A DNA stretch of 64,000 bases, from positions 1 to 64,000 of the forward strand of contig DATFBM010000034.1 of the NCBI GenBank assembly GCA_035253825.1. The letters are read 5' to 3'. Positions within the stretch are counted from its first letter, which is position 1. Each line of letters opens with the position of its first letter. The notes below the pieces were generated by a model, which made no database searches, had not been told where the DNA came from, and saw only the letters and a program-made list of their open reading frames with translations. The DNA comes from JACCTH01 sp035253825. GTDB lineage: Bacteria > Actinomycetota > Acidimicrobiia > Spongiisociales > ZC4RG35. The position numbers and the translations under genes were made by a program. Positions 25,867 to 34,819 of this stretch are shown piece by piece.

Positions 25867-25917
25867 TCTGTGGGCTGAAACCGTTGTCCAGCAACGGTTC
25901 CTACCCTGGGTCGCAAT
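25867..25917 (+). repeat. right 51-bp inverted repeat of the DUF559 unit
   Basis: Contains the perfect hairpin AACCGTTG-TCCAG-CAACGGTT (25879-25899) and ACCC-T-GGGT. Ends at the base before the cyclophilin ATG, so it must also hold that gene's 5' signals. Mate of 24868-24918 in inverted orientation. Confidence 0.8.
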
Positions 25918-26424
25918 ATGGCTAAGCAATATCAGGCCGCACCCGAGCTCAGCATCGACCTGGCGAAGAGGTACACCGCCCAACTCGACACCAACCATGG
26001 CCCGATCACGATCGAGCTCAACCCCGAGCGGTCGCCGCAAACGGTCAACAACTTCGTTTTCCTCGCCCGCGAGGGCTTCTACGACGGTGTCATCTTCCAC
26101 CGGGTCGTCCCCGGCTTCGTCATCCAGGGCGGAGACCCCACCGGAACCGGACGCGGCGGACCGGGATACAAGTTCCGAGACGAAGTCGAGGGACCCGGCA
26201 CCTACGAGCGCGGTGTGGTTGCCATGGCCAATTCCGGTCCCAATACCAACGGAAGCCAGTTCTTCATTTGCCTGGAAAAGGTCGGCCTCCCCCACGCCTA
26301 CACGATCTTTGGTGAGGTGACGGACGGGATGGAGGCGGTCGACGCCATCGCCGCACTCCCCACCAAAGGCGAGCGACCGACCCAGGACGCGGTGATCAAC
26401 TCGATTCAGGTCGAGGAGAGCTAG
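25918..26424 (+). CDS. cyclophilin-type peptidyl-prolyl cis-trans isomerase
   Basis: 168-residue cytosolic cyclophilin: FHRVVPGFVIQGGDP with the catalytic Arg, GVVAMANSGPNTNGSQFFI and PHAYTIFGEV. No signal peptide. The start codon directly abuts the repeat, without a recognisable ribosome-binding site, so the message may be leaderless. The TAG stop shares CTAG with the dapB stop on the other strand. Confidence 0.93.
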   Translation: MAKQYQAAPELSIDLAKRYTAQLDTNHGPITIELNPERSPQTVNNFVFLAREGFYDGVIFHRVVPGFVIQGGDPTGTGRGGPGYKFRDEVEGPGTYERGVVAMANSGPNTNGSQFFICLEKVGLPHAYTIFGEVTDGMEAVDAIAALPTKGERPTQDAVINSIQVEES

Positions 26425-27149
26425 AGGCCGAGCAAGCCTTCGAGACCAACCGTCACCGGCCCGGCCATGGTTCCCACCGATCTGATCGCCAAGAGGATGC
26501 CGGGGACATACCCCGAGCGATCGCTCTGGTTATGACTGATCTCGAGCGTCTCTCCCGGGTTGCCAAACAAGACGTCTTGATGTGCCAGAAGCCCTGGAAG
26601 CCGCACGGAATGGACCCACACTCCCCCCACCTCGGCCCCCCGCGCCCCGGGAATCGATTCGGTTGACTCCACCGCCCGGGCACCGTTGGGCTTCATACGC
26701 TCGGCGGTGGCGAGGGCGGTGCCCGAAGGGGCATCGCTCTTGCGATCGTGGTGCAACTCGATGACCTCCGCCGCCGTGAAATATGGCGAGGCCTTCTCCG
26801 CCAACCACATCATGAGCACCGCCCCGATCGAAAAGTTGGGGACCACCAAGCATTGACCTGGCCCTTCTCCCCAGATTTGGCGGAGGCTGCCGAGCTGATG
26901 CCGATCGAACCCCGAGCTCCCCACCACCACGTTCCCACCAAAGGAGTGCCAGTGCCGGACATTCTCTAATGCAGTGGCGGTGGGCCCGAACTCGACGATA
27001 ACTTCGGCAGCCCTCATCACCTCGGCATCGTCGAACCCGTGACCGGGGGCATAGCGTCCAATCAGCTCGAGATCCGTTGTCGACTCCACTGCGTCGCAGC
27101 ACAGCGACCCCATCCGACCCGCCGCCCCGGATACGGCGACCGTGGTCAC
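26421..27149 (-). CDS. dapB: 4-hydroxy-tetrahydrodipicolinate reductase
   Basis: 242 residues: nucleotide-binding VAVSGAAGRMGS, NFSIGAVLM and the catalytic ELHHDRKSDAPSGTAL. Second of the two dap genes in the window. Coupled to the M16 peptidase gene by a 4-nt overlap. Converges on the cyclophilin gene with a shared CTAG stop. Confidence 0.95.
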   Translation of the reverse strand: MTTVAVSGAAGRMGSLCCDAVESTTDLELIGRYAPGHGFDDAEVMRAAEVIVEFGPTATALENVRHWHSFGGNVVVGSSGFDRHQLGSLRQIWGEGPGQCLVVPNFSIGAVLMMWLAEKASPYFTAAEVIELHHDRKSDAPSGTALATAERMKPNGARAVESTESIPGARGAEVGGVWVHSVRLPGLLAHQDVLFGNPGETLEISHNQSDRSGYVPGILLAIRSVGTMAGPVTVGLEGLLGL

Positions 27150-28411
27150 TTGACCCAGCGGTCGAATTCGCCCGGTTCGAGAGGTCCTACTACTCCCATC
27201 ACGCGGGGGCCGGAATAAACGGCTTCCGCCACTTCCTTCACCGAATGGAGCGTCACCGCCTCGATCCGGGCAATGCGCTCGTCGATCGAGAGATGGGGCC
27301 CACCGTTGATCTCGTCACGCCCCAGGCGCACCATGCGGCTGTTGGGATCCTCCATTGACAGGGCGAGGCCACCTCGCAGCGATCCCTTGGCCCGCTCCAG
27401 TTCCTCTTCGGTGATCCCCTCCGCCAGGACGAGATCGATCTCGTCTTGAATCAGCTGCAAGCAGGTGTCCGCTTGATCGGGGACCGTTCCGACGTATACC
27501 CCCCAGCCTCCTGTCTCGGCGTGAGCCATGCGGAATGAATAGACCGAGTACGCCAAACCCCGTTCCTCTCGGATCTTCAGGAACAGGCGCGACGACATTC
27601 CTCCCCCAAGGATGTGATTGAGAACGTCGAAGGAGAAACGACGATCGTCCTTGCGATCTAACGCTAGGCCACCGATGACAAAGTTGACCTGCTCGGTCTC
27701 CCGGCCGATCGAACGCACCACCGGCTCGAGAGTCGGCGCTCGGAACGAGTGGTCCACCGAGCTTCCCTGCCACTCTCCGAACAGCTCCTCGACCATGCCC
27801 ACCGCCTCCTCGTGGGACACCGACCCCGCCATGGCCACCACAGTCGACCCGGCCCCGTAGCGGCGCTGCCAGTAACCGTGGAGGTCATCGCGTCCCATAG
27901 CGTGGATCGACTCCCGAGTCCCGAGCACCGGGCCTTCCAGCGGGTGACCAGCGAAAAGTGCCTGCGTGAACTCTTCGAACGCGACGTCAGATGGGTCGTC
28001 GTCATTCATGTTGATCTCTTCGATCACGACCTGGCGCTCGGTATCGATCTCGTTGGGTCGAAAGGCTGGTCGCTGCAACATTTCGGCCAGGAGGTCGAGA
28101 CCGACTCGGAGGTCTGAGTCCAATAGCCGCGCCCAGAAACAGGTGTTGTCCTTCGAGGTGAAAGCGTTGGACTCGGCTCCGATGGCATCGAAGGTCTCGG
28201 CGATCATGCGGGCGGAGTACCGATCGGACCCCTTGAAGAGCAGGTGTTCCAGAAAATGAGAGGCCCCCGCTTCGTTGCGCTCCTCATCACGTGCTCCGGT
28301 ATCGATCCAGCAACCCACCGCCACCGAACGCACCCAAGGCATCGTCTCGGTGATGACCCGGAGGCCGCTGGGGAGGGTCGTCAGCTCAAAGTGGGACTTT
28401 GGCGAGGGCAT
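27146..28411 (-). CDS. M16 family zinc protease
   Basis: 421 residues with the inverted zinc motif HFLEHLLFKG and the downstream Glu region (VVIEEINMNDDDPSD). The second half has the pitrilysin-like GGGMSSRLFLKIREERGLAYSVYS. Related to mitochondrial-processing-peptidase-like proteins encoded next to pnp/dapB in many actinobacteria. The ATG at 28409-28411 places the conserved LTTLPSGLRVITE near the N-terminus. Upstream ATGs lack a ribosome-binding site too. Confidence 0.92.
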   Translation of the reverse strand: MPSPKSHFELTTLPSGLRVITETMPWVRSVAVGCWIDTGARDEERNEAGASHFLEHLLFKGSDRYSARMIAETFDAIGAESNAFTSKDNTCFWARLLDSDLRVGLDLLAEMLQRPAFRPNEIDTERQVVIEEINMNDDDPSDVAFEEFTQALFAGHPLEGPVLGTRESIHAMGRDDLHGYWQRRYGAGSTVVAMAGSVSHEEAVGMVEELFGEWQGSSVDHSFRAPTLEPVVRSIGRETEQVNFVIGGLALDRKDDRRFSFDVLNHILGGGMSSRLFLKIREERGLAYSVYSFRMAHAETGGWGVYVGTVPDQADTCLQLIQDEIDLVLAEGITEEELERAKGSLRGGLALSMEDPNSRMVRLGRDEINGGPHLSIDERIARIEAVTLHSVKEVAEAVYSGPRVMGVVGPLEPGEFDRWVK

Positions 28412-28484
28412 GGGCGAGGAGTGTAAGAGTGGGCGGGACATTGCCGGAACCCGTGGTTTGACGCCGGTGAGACAATGACCCCTT

Positions 28485-30557
28485 ATGCGCGTCCGTCCGA
28501 GCTCCCAACGGTCGACCTTCATGCGCGATCTTCTCTCCCCCGAAGAGAAGGCGATCGAGGCCGTTGTGGCCCGGTACCAGAGAGTGGCGCCGGCAGTCAC
28601 CCGCTTTGCCCGCTCACTCTCGGGAAACGACAAGCTGCGCGTGATCCTCGGGCCCGATGCCGCCGCCTCCGATCAGGAAATCGTGTGCGACCCCCGCCTC
28701 TTTCAAGCCGCCACCAACCGCGAGGCTCCGGTTACAGCCGCCGAGATGGCTCTTGCATCAGCCATGCACGAGGTCGTGCACTTGATCTCCTCGAACTTCG
28801 ACGATCCCGATTCTCCCGACGGCGCGACCGATCTTCTCGATCACCTTGAGAAAGAGGGAGGCCCGGTGGCCGAGGTCCTCTTCTTCAACCTCGAAGACGC
28901 CCGCCAGGAGGTTCAGGGGTTGGCCAGCTATCCGGGGGTTCGCTCGGTTCTCACCGACATCTACCAGTCGGCGATCTCCGCTGCCGTCTCCAAAGCCGGC
29001 CCACTCGGGCAATTCGTCCTCGGCTGCTTTCTCTATTGCGGCGACTACATCGAGCGCGAGGCCTTCGAACGAAGAGTCACCTCGCGGGCCCAGCAGGCGC
29101 TCTCGCACGCTCATCCCCTATGCCGCCAGGCCGCCAGCGCGGACGATCCGATGGTCGTGGTTGAGCTCGCCCTCGAACTGTTGGAGATCGCTCGCGACTA
29201 CGGGCTGCTCAATTCAGTGCGCGAGGAAGGCACCCAAGCCCAGCAACGGATGCAGCAAAAACAGGACGCCGAAGACGCTGCCGATGGCGCCGACATGGTC
29301 CGCCTGCCCAGTCCCTCGGTTCAGAGCGCGGAGAGCTATCACGACGTCGAGCGAGCGACGGAGGCCCGGGCCGGTCTCTCCGATCGAAAGGGCGCCTCGG
29401 AGCTGGCGGGAGACGCCTCCACCGATCAACTGCTCCGTGTGAGCGAAGCTCCCACCGTCTATCTCCCGACCGGAATGGGGGGAAAACTGATCGTGACCCC
29501 GGCCCCGGTCGCCTTTTCCCGCTTTGCCGAAAACGGCCGGCACGCCCTCGAGGTCGCCGCCCGCCGCTGGGGCGTAGCTCAGCGCCAGGTCTCCGGCGAG
29601 CTCTACCCGCTGTTCGCCGCCAATCAAAGAAGGGGCCTGCGCTCGGGCTATGACCAGGGCGACGTCTCCCCCCACGCTGCCCTTTTCATCGGCGCCGGTC
29701 TCTACCAGCGAATGTACGAACGAAGAGCGTCACGGACCCGGCGTTCTTACGCGGTGAGCCTTCTGGTCGATGCCTCGGCATCGATGCTGCAGCCACGCAA
29801 CCAGGGAAGGGACCGGCATTCCTGGGGTATGAGCGCGGCTTTGTTGGGGGCGATGACGCTGGCGCGTCTTTGCCACGAGCTCCAGGTCGACTTCGAGGTG
29901 TCCCTCTTCAATCGCGGATTCGCATCCCGTCCCAACGACACCGAATGGACCTACACCCGGGCGGCCAGCCAGGCTGCCGCCGGTCTCCGCCAAACCCATG
30001 GCACCGCCGCCGGCCGATTGACCTCAACCATCAATCACTATCTGGTGAAGCCATTTGACCGGCGCTGGCGGGACGCTGAGGCAGTTTTGGCCGGGATGTT
30101 CTGGACAGCAGCCGAGCCCGCTCAAGCCGCCCTGGCCGCCCGCCGCAATCCCCGGGAGACGCCGCCGGTCTCGATGTTCGAGCGGGCGGCCAACGTCGAC
30201 GAGTTCAATCTCATCCACGCCGCCGAGAGGATGGCCAAACTCGGCGCCCAGGTGCGGGTGCTGGTGGTCCTCGCCGACGGGATGACACGCGGGTCGGTGG
30301 AAGCACTCACCTCCGCCGTCTCGGCGGTGGAACGCTCGGGGACGATCGTTCTCGGGATCGGCATCGGAGACGACACCGCCACCGGCGCCTATCACCGATT
30401 TGAGATCGTCAACCGCCCCGAGGAGCTCACCCGGGCGATGGTTGAGGGAACGCGCAGCGCCCTCCGCCGTGGCCTGGCGCTTTGGGGCATCGACTCGTGG
30501 TGGCTGCGCCCCAACCGTTATGAAGTTCCCTATTTGAAGGAGGCAGTCAATGCCTGA
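28485..30557 (+). CDS. CobT-like VWA protein with metallopeptidase-like N-terminus
   Basis: 690 residues. The N-terminal part has HEVVH (residues 95-99) followed by NLEDARQE near residue 135, the spacing of an HExxH zinc peptidase with a third Glu ligand. A charged linker rich in Gln/Asp (about 245-300) leads to a C-terminal von Willebrand A domain with the MIDAS motif DASAS at 428-432 and a later LADGMTRG. The partner AAA+ gene overlaps its last codons, as in CobS/CobT and MoxR-VWA pairs. No CobN or cobalamin gene is near, so cobalt chelation is not supported. The start could also be ATG 28521. Role unknown; protein or complex remodelling is likely. Confidence 0.75.
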   Translation: MRVRPSSQRSTFMRDLLSPEEKAIEAVVARYQRVAPAVTRFARSLSGNDKLRVILGPDAAASDQEIVCDPRLFQAATNREAPVTAAEMALASAMHEVVHLISSNFDDPDSPDGATDLLDHLEKEGGPVAEVLFFNLEDARQEVQGLASYPGVRSVLTDIYQSAISAAVSKAGPLGQFVLGCFLYCGDYIEREAFERRVTSRAQQALSHAHPLCRQAASADDPMVVVELALELLEIARDYGLLNSVREEGTQAQQRMQQKQDAEDAADGADMVRLPSPSVQSAESYHDVERATEARAGLSDRKGASELAGDASTDQLLRVSEAPTVYLPTGMGGKLIVTPAPVAFSRFAENGRHALEVAARRWGVAQRQVSGELYPLFAANQRRGLRSGYDQGDVSPHAALFIGAGLYQRMYERRASRTRRSYAVSLLVDASASMLQPRNQGRDRHSWGMSAALLGAMTLARLCHELQVDFEVSLFNRGFASRPNDTEWTYTRAASQAAAGLRQTHGTAAGRLTSTINHYLVKPFDRRWRDAEAVLAGMFWTAAEPAQAALAARRNPRETPPVSMFERAANVDEFNLIHAAERMAKLGAQVRVLVVLADGMTRGSVEALTSAVSAVERSGTIVLGIGIGDDTATGAYHRFEIVNRPEELTRAMVEGTRSALRRGLALWGIDSWWLRPNRYEVPYLKEAVNA

Positions 30558-31545
30558 GCAGGTCTCGATCTCCGATCCCACCGGTATTGGGCCCCCCATC
30601 TCCCTCGATCGCTTCGAGGTCCCCCGCAATCTGGAAGACCACCAGCAAAGGGTGGGGAAGATCCCCGAGCCCGACCCGCACTATGTCGACCTGGGGATGC
30701 TCTATCGCTTTGCTCAGATCGAAGCCGTCCGCCGATCCGAGCCCGAAGGGTTCGCCCCCCTCCATCTCGCCGTGCGGGGTCACATGGGAACCGGCAAAGA
30801 CCACGACATCGAACAGTTCGCTGCCCATATGGGGCTTCCCTACTACCGAATCCCGCTCACCGGCGAGGTCCGCGACGTCACCCTCATCGGCTCCACCCGC
30901 CTCCATGGCGACGGCAAGGGTGGTACCGAGAGCCGGTGGGAAGACGGCGACATCACCCGGGCGCTTCGAGGCCCGGCACTGCTCAATCTCTCGGAGCTGA
31001 ACGCGGCCGGTGCCGAAACCCTCTTTGCCCTCCATGGGTTGCTCGACCGCTATGGGGCCCTCGACCTCCCCAATGGCGAAACTGTGCGCTTGCGTCCGGA
31101 TGTGAGGGTGTTCGGCACCATGAATCCGACTGACATCCGCGACTACGCCGGAACCCAGACCTTGAACAAGGCTTTTGCCGACCGGTGGGTCATCTGGGAG
31201 AAGGACTTCCCCGCCGCCGAACAAATCCAGGCGATGCTCCGTCGGCGCTATCCGTCAATGAGAGACGACTACGTCGAGGCAATCGCCCGCCTGGCGATCG
31301 AAGTCAACGCCTCGTTTGTTGTCCCCGATGCCGCCACCCGCGTCGAGTCTCCACTCTCATTGCGGTCAGTGCTCGACCGAATCCCCACCGGCCTTCGCGT
31401 TTATCACTCCGATACCGATCCGCTGCGGCGGTCGTGGGAGGAGTTCGTCCTCCCCCACGTCGACTCCTTCGACCGCGATCACTACGAGACGGTCTGGAAC
31501 GCGGTAGTTCGCAAGGGACCTGCTGCCACCCCCTTCGCCGCCTAG
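30550..31545 (+). CDS. CobS/MoxR-like AAA+ protein with altered Walker motifs
   Basis: 331 residues. The P-loop is GHMGTGKDHD (residues 77-86) with Asp where Thr or Ser normally binds Mg, and the Walker B region reads LLNLSELN with Ser148-Glu149 in place of Asp-Glu. Sensor 1 (VFGTMNPTD) and the Arg-finger segment (NKAFADRW) look normal. It may bind but hydrolyse ATP poorly, or use an alternative Mg ligand. Translationally coupled to the VWA gene (8-nt overlap). Converges with a dynamin-like GTPase gene through a shared CTAG stop. Confidence 0.75.
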   Translation: MPEQVSISDPTGIGPPISLDRFEVPRNLEDHQQRVGKIPEPDPHYVDLGMLYRFAQIEAVRRSEPEGFAPLHLAVRGHMGTGKDHDIEQFAAHMGLPYYRIPLTGEVRDVTLIGSTRLHGDGKGGTESRWEDGDITRALRGPALLNLSELNAAGAETLFALHGLLDRYGALDLPNGETVRLRPDVRVFGTMNPTDIRDYAGTQTLNKAFADRWVIWEKDFPAAEQIQAMLRRRYPSMRDDYVEAIARLAIEVNASFVVPDAATRVESPLSLRSVLDRIPTGLRVYHSDTDPLRRSWEEFVLPHVDSFDRDHYETVWNAVVRKGPAATPFAA

Positions 31546-33122
31546 CTCCGGCTCAATGCGGCGAAAAGTCTTTGGCGGGCTTCTTCGAGGCGATCCAGGG
31601 CCGCGAAGGCAGTGTCGGAAACCGTGTTCTCCACCGCCTCGCTGACCCGGGCGGCCACCAGCCGAGCTTGGCGTCGGCCAATCCATCCAGCATGGATGGA
31701 GAGCCCGGCCCCGAAGAGGAAGCTGGCGACCAGAGAGGCCACCACCAAGACGAGAGGTACTGGCACCGGCCCTAGGTGGGGCACCTCGACGCTCGATATC
31801 TCAATGCCTCCAGGCCCGAAGATGATCGTCAGATACCAAGCGATCGCGAACAGGAGCACGGCCCCGAGCGCGAGCTGGATTGCGCCGATGAAGCCCCAGA
31901 GAAACGAACGGGGAGGGCGCGCTGCTGCCCGGCTCTGACGCGCCGCCTGGTCGACAGCGGAGACAAGACGCGCCTCGAGGTCGTCCATTCCCAGTGCCGC
32001 CATCGCCGGCCTTCGGGCGCCGGCTGGCAGTTTGGCCAGAGCATCGGTCACCACCCGTCGAATGGGATTGAGGATGTGACCGAGCGATCCTCGACGCCGC
32101 CAATTCATGAGATAACCCTCCGGATCAGCCGTCCGTCGACGAGTGCCGGTAAGCGAGGAGAGCATGGCCAGGATTCGCACCAACAATGACCCACCTTGTC
32201 GGCGAGCCTGGTTCTGTACCGCCGCTCGCACCTGTCGACCGACTCCGGGGGGATCGACCACAGAAAGCGCCCCGGCCACCGCTCCCTGGTTTGCTCGTTC
32301 CCTCGCCTTTGGGTCCACCAATGGCGGCGGTGGCGTCCCGGGTTGGATTCCGGCCTTGCTGGCCAGGTTCCTGAGAGCGGAGGTGGCATCCGTGGCGAGC
32401 TTGGCGGCAACCGCTGCCTTGCGATCCGCAGCCCCGGCGAGATGGCGCCGAAGGGCTGCGACGCCCTGTCCGGTGCGCGCCGAAAGCATCCGGATCGATG
32501 ATCGGGCGATTCCGTCCATGGAAAGGCGCCGAGCCAAGTCCTCCTCGAGAAGTCTCTGGTCGTCGTCTCCCAATCGATCGGCCTTGTTGAAGAGGAAGAC
32601 CATGCGATCGCCATGGGCCGAGAGCTGGCGCAAGTAACCGTGCAGCCGCTCGTCGTCGTACTTTTCGGCGTCGACGACCCAATAGACGGCATCGATTCGA
32701 GGAAGCAGCGCATCGACTGTCGCCCGGTGAGCAACATTGACACTGTCGACGTCGGGTAGGTCGATGATCGCCACGTCAGCCAGATCCCGATGCTGATGAT
32801 CGACGACAGCTTCGACCCCCACCCATTCCAAAAGTGGCTCGATCTCCTCGCGATCGTTCTCTTCCACCCAGGCGAGAGGACGCGACGTCGTCGGCCGGAT
32901 GGCGCGCACTTCGCTCACGTTGCTTTCGGCCAGGGCATTGAGTAGGGACGATTTGCCTACTCCGGTGCCTCCCGCCAGAGCGATCACATAGGTATTGCCC
33001 TCAAATCCGCTGCGCCGCTCGATGAGAGCCGCGGTTCGCTCGGCCTCGGTGGTTTCGAGACCGAGATCCCGTGCCGCTTCGATCCCCTCGGCGAGAGCGA
33101 CCAGGGATTGACTCAAGTTCAA
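31542..33122 (-). CDS. dynamin-like GTPase, membrane anchored (second of pair)
   Basis: 526 residues: G1 AGGTGVGKSS (near residue 51), G3 IIDLPDVDS, G4 FNKADR. Two C-terminal membrane helices (FIGAIQLALGAVLLFAIAWYL and VPLVLVVASLVASFLFGAGL) precede a helical tail. The plan matches bacterial dynamin-like/YfjP-type GTPases, which act in pairs on membranes. Overlaps its upstream partner by ATGA. Confidence 0.75.
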   Translation of the reverse strand: MNLSQSLVALAEGIEAARDLGLETTEAERTAALIERRSGFEGNTYVIALAGGTGVGKSSLLNALAESNVSEVRAIRPTTSRPLAWVEENDREEIEPLLEWVGVEAVVDHQHRDLADVAIIDLPDVDSVNVAHRATVDALLPRIDAVYWVVDAEKYDDERLHGYLRQLSAHGDRMVFLFNKADRLGDDDQRLLEEDLARRLSMDGIARSSIRMLSARTGQGVAALRRHLAGAADRKAAVAAKLATDATSALRNLASKAGIQPGTPPPPLVDPKARERANQGAVAGALSVVDPPGVGRQVRAAVQNQARRQGGSLLVRILAMLSSLTGTRRRTADPEGYLMNWRRRGSLGHILNPIRRVVTDALAKLPAGARRPAMAALGMDDLEARLVSAVDQAARQSRAAARPPRSFLWGFIGAIQLALGAVLLFAIAWYLTIIFGPGGIEISSVEVPHLGPVPVPLVLVVASLVASFLFGAGLSIHAGWIGRRQARLVAARVSEAVENTVSDTAFAALDRLEEARQRLFAALSRS

Positions 33123-34762
33123 AGCGACGTCGCCCCGGCCCGGGCCTGGCCCGCCAGCCCCCGAAGCGTGGCGGCGAGGTCCTTTTCCACCGGCCCGACG
33201 GCATCAGTGAAACGCGCCCGATCGCGGTGAAAAGCCTCGCTCAGCAAATCGGTGAGCCGGCCCCGCGCCCGTTTGACGAAGGCAGCCACATTGGCCTCGC
33301 CGAAAATGGCTTCCAGAAGCTTTTGGTTGAGGAAGGCGGTGGCAGCGCCAATTCCGACCTCGGTCCCAGTTAGCCCCCCGGTATGGAGGAAGACTGCGAT
33401 CATCGCACTGGTCCCGAGCACATTGAGCCCCACCGATGCGGCTTGGGCCCAGGCCCTGCGCTGCTGGCCCAGGGTTGCGATCTCGCTCCCGATGGCTTCA
33501 CCCCAGGAGGAGAGCGACTGGCTCAGCCGCTCCTCGAAGTCATCGCTGGCGGCCATGAGCTCGGGCCGACCGGCCAGGGATGGTTCCCCGAGAGGGTCGG
33601 CGGACCAGGTCGCAGAGACCCGGCGGGCTGCATCGTCGGCATGTCTGCGCGCGGAGGCGACCAGATCCGAGAATGCGGCCTCTCGAACGGGAGGGACGGG
33701 GGGTGGGGGTTGAGTGCGAAAGAGGTTCCGGATGGAGGCGGCGATCTTCCCGACCCCCTCGGCCAGAAGTCGGGCCAGCGGGCCGGCGCGGACGAAATCG
33801 AGCCATTGCTGGAGCACCTCCGAGCGGAGGAAGTCCCCGCTCTCCACTTCGTCGAGGAGTCTCCGCAGCCCTCGCTCATACGCCTGGTCTACTTCCTCGA
33901 GAAGTGACATGGTCGCTTGTTGATCCCTCTCGGTGTCGTCGGCAATTTCCTCGACGCCACCAGGGAGGCTCTCGAGCGCGGTGACAAGGCTGCGTCGGGC
34001 AACGGCTCGGCGGGCGGTGTCGTCCTGTCGAAGCTTTTCGATTGCACCCATGATCGGCGAAATCGCCTCGACGGCGAGGGCGTCGCGTGCAGGGTCGAGC
34101 GCTCCCTCGGCAACTGAGACCACCTCCAGATCCCCAAACGCCCCCTGGCTGTCGAGACCACCACGCTCGAGCAAGGCCCGGTAGTCGGCCAGGACCTCGG
34201 CCTGTTCGTGGGTATCGATCGGCATCCGATTGATGACCATGAGGAGAGGGACGCCGCGCTGGCGGGCTCGATCAAGCACCAGCCACGGCACCTGATCGGC
34301 GTAGCGAGTGACGGTGGTGACGAAGATGACCAGATCGGCCTTTTCGAGCAGGTCGAGAGCCAGTTGGCGGTTGTGTTGCTCGACGCTGTCGAAGTCGGGA
34401 GAGTCGACAATCACTAACCCCTTTGGGGCCGAGCCGTCGTTTTGGACGAGAAGGTTCGGGTGGATTTCGATGCCGTCCTCGGGGTGGGCGAGAGCCACCG
34501 GCCGGCGGGTGGTCGGCCGAAGCAATCCCGAAGGACTCACCGCTCGGCGCGCCAGGGCATTGAAGAGCGAAGACTTACCGGAGCCGGTCGAGCCGAGAAT
34601 GACCACGAAAAGGGGGGCCGCCAGATCCGATGCCCTCGGCAACAGATAGCTTTCGACGTGGGTGCGGAGCCGTTCCGCCTGCTCCCGCGACTCCCTGGTC
34701 GGGGCCGACGATGCCCGGCGGGCCAAGGCAGCAGATAGATCCTCCAGCACTTGGCGCAGCAT
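33119..34762 (-). CDS. dynamin-like GTPase (first of pair)
   Basis: 547 residues: G1 LGSTGSGKSSLFNAL near residue 57, G3 IVDSPDFDSVEQHNR, G4-like VINRMP, then a long helical region and a hydrophobic segment (ASVGLNVLGTSAMIAVFLHTG). I start at ATG 34760-34762, because a frame running upstream to 35203 only mirrors the divergent gene. Together with the next gene it likely forms a heteromeric membrane-remodelling pair (inference from bacterial dynamin pairs). Confidence 0.75.
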   Translation of the reverse strand: MLRQVLEDLSAALARRASSAPTRESREQAERLRTHVESYLLPRASDLAAPLFVVILGSTGSGKSSLFNALARRAVSPSGLLRPTTRRPVALAHPEDGIEIHPNLLVQNDGSAPKGLVIVDSPDFDSVEQHNRQLALDLLEKADLVIFVTTVTRYADQVPWLVLDRARQRGVPLLMVINRMPIDTHEQAEVLADYRALLERGGLDSQGAFGDLEVVSVAEGALDPARDALAVEAISPIMGAIEKLRQDDTARRAVARRSLVTALESLPGGVEEIADDTERDQQATMSLLEEVDQAYERGLRRLLDEVESGDFLRSEVLQQWLDFVRAGPLARLLAEGVGKIAASIRNLFRTQPPPPVPPVREAAFSDLVASARRHADDAARRVSATWSADPLGEPSLAGRPELMAASDDFEERLSQSLSSWGEAIGSEIATLGQQRRAWAQAASVGLNVLGTSAMIAVFLHTGGLTGTEVGIGAATAFLNQKLLEAIFGEANVAAFVKRARGRLTDLLSEAFHRDRARFTDAVGPVEKDLAATLRGLAGQARAGATSL

Positions 34763-34819
34763 CGAGCCAAGTGTGACAGCCTCGACCGGGAAATTCGTTT
34801 GTTGGCTACGGTTGGCCGG

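Larger units (their letters stand above)
24868..25917. mobile_element. candidate mobile unit: DUF559 gene between 51-bp inverted repeats
   Basis: A 1,050-bp stretch that begins at the base after one gene's TAA and ends at the base before the next gene's ATG. Both ends carry imperfect 51-bp inverted repeats (40 of 51 positions identical) with internal palindromes, and the only gene inside encodes a PD-(D/E)XK-like DUF559 protein. No transposase and no obvious target duplication are present. The layout recalls REP elements that flank their RAYT transposase gene, but with a different nuclease family. Mobility is inference. Confidence 0.5.

Noticed and set aside
24868..25917. A classical insertion sequence at the DUF559 locus
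   Set aside because: No transposase and no target duplication; only inverted repeats and a nuclease-like gene, so it is called a candidate unit only.
28485..31545. Annotation of the VWA and AAA+ genes as cobaltochelatase CobT/CobS
   Set aside because: No CobN or corrin gene is near, the AAA+ Walker motifs are altered, and the HExxH-like segment points elsewhere.
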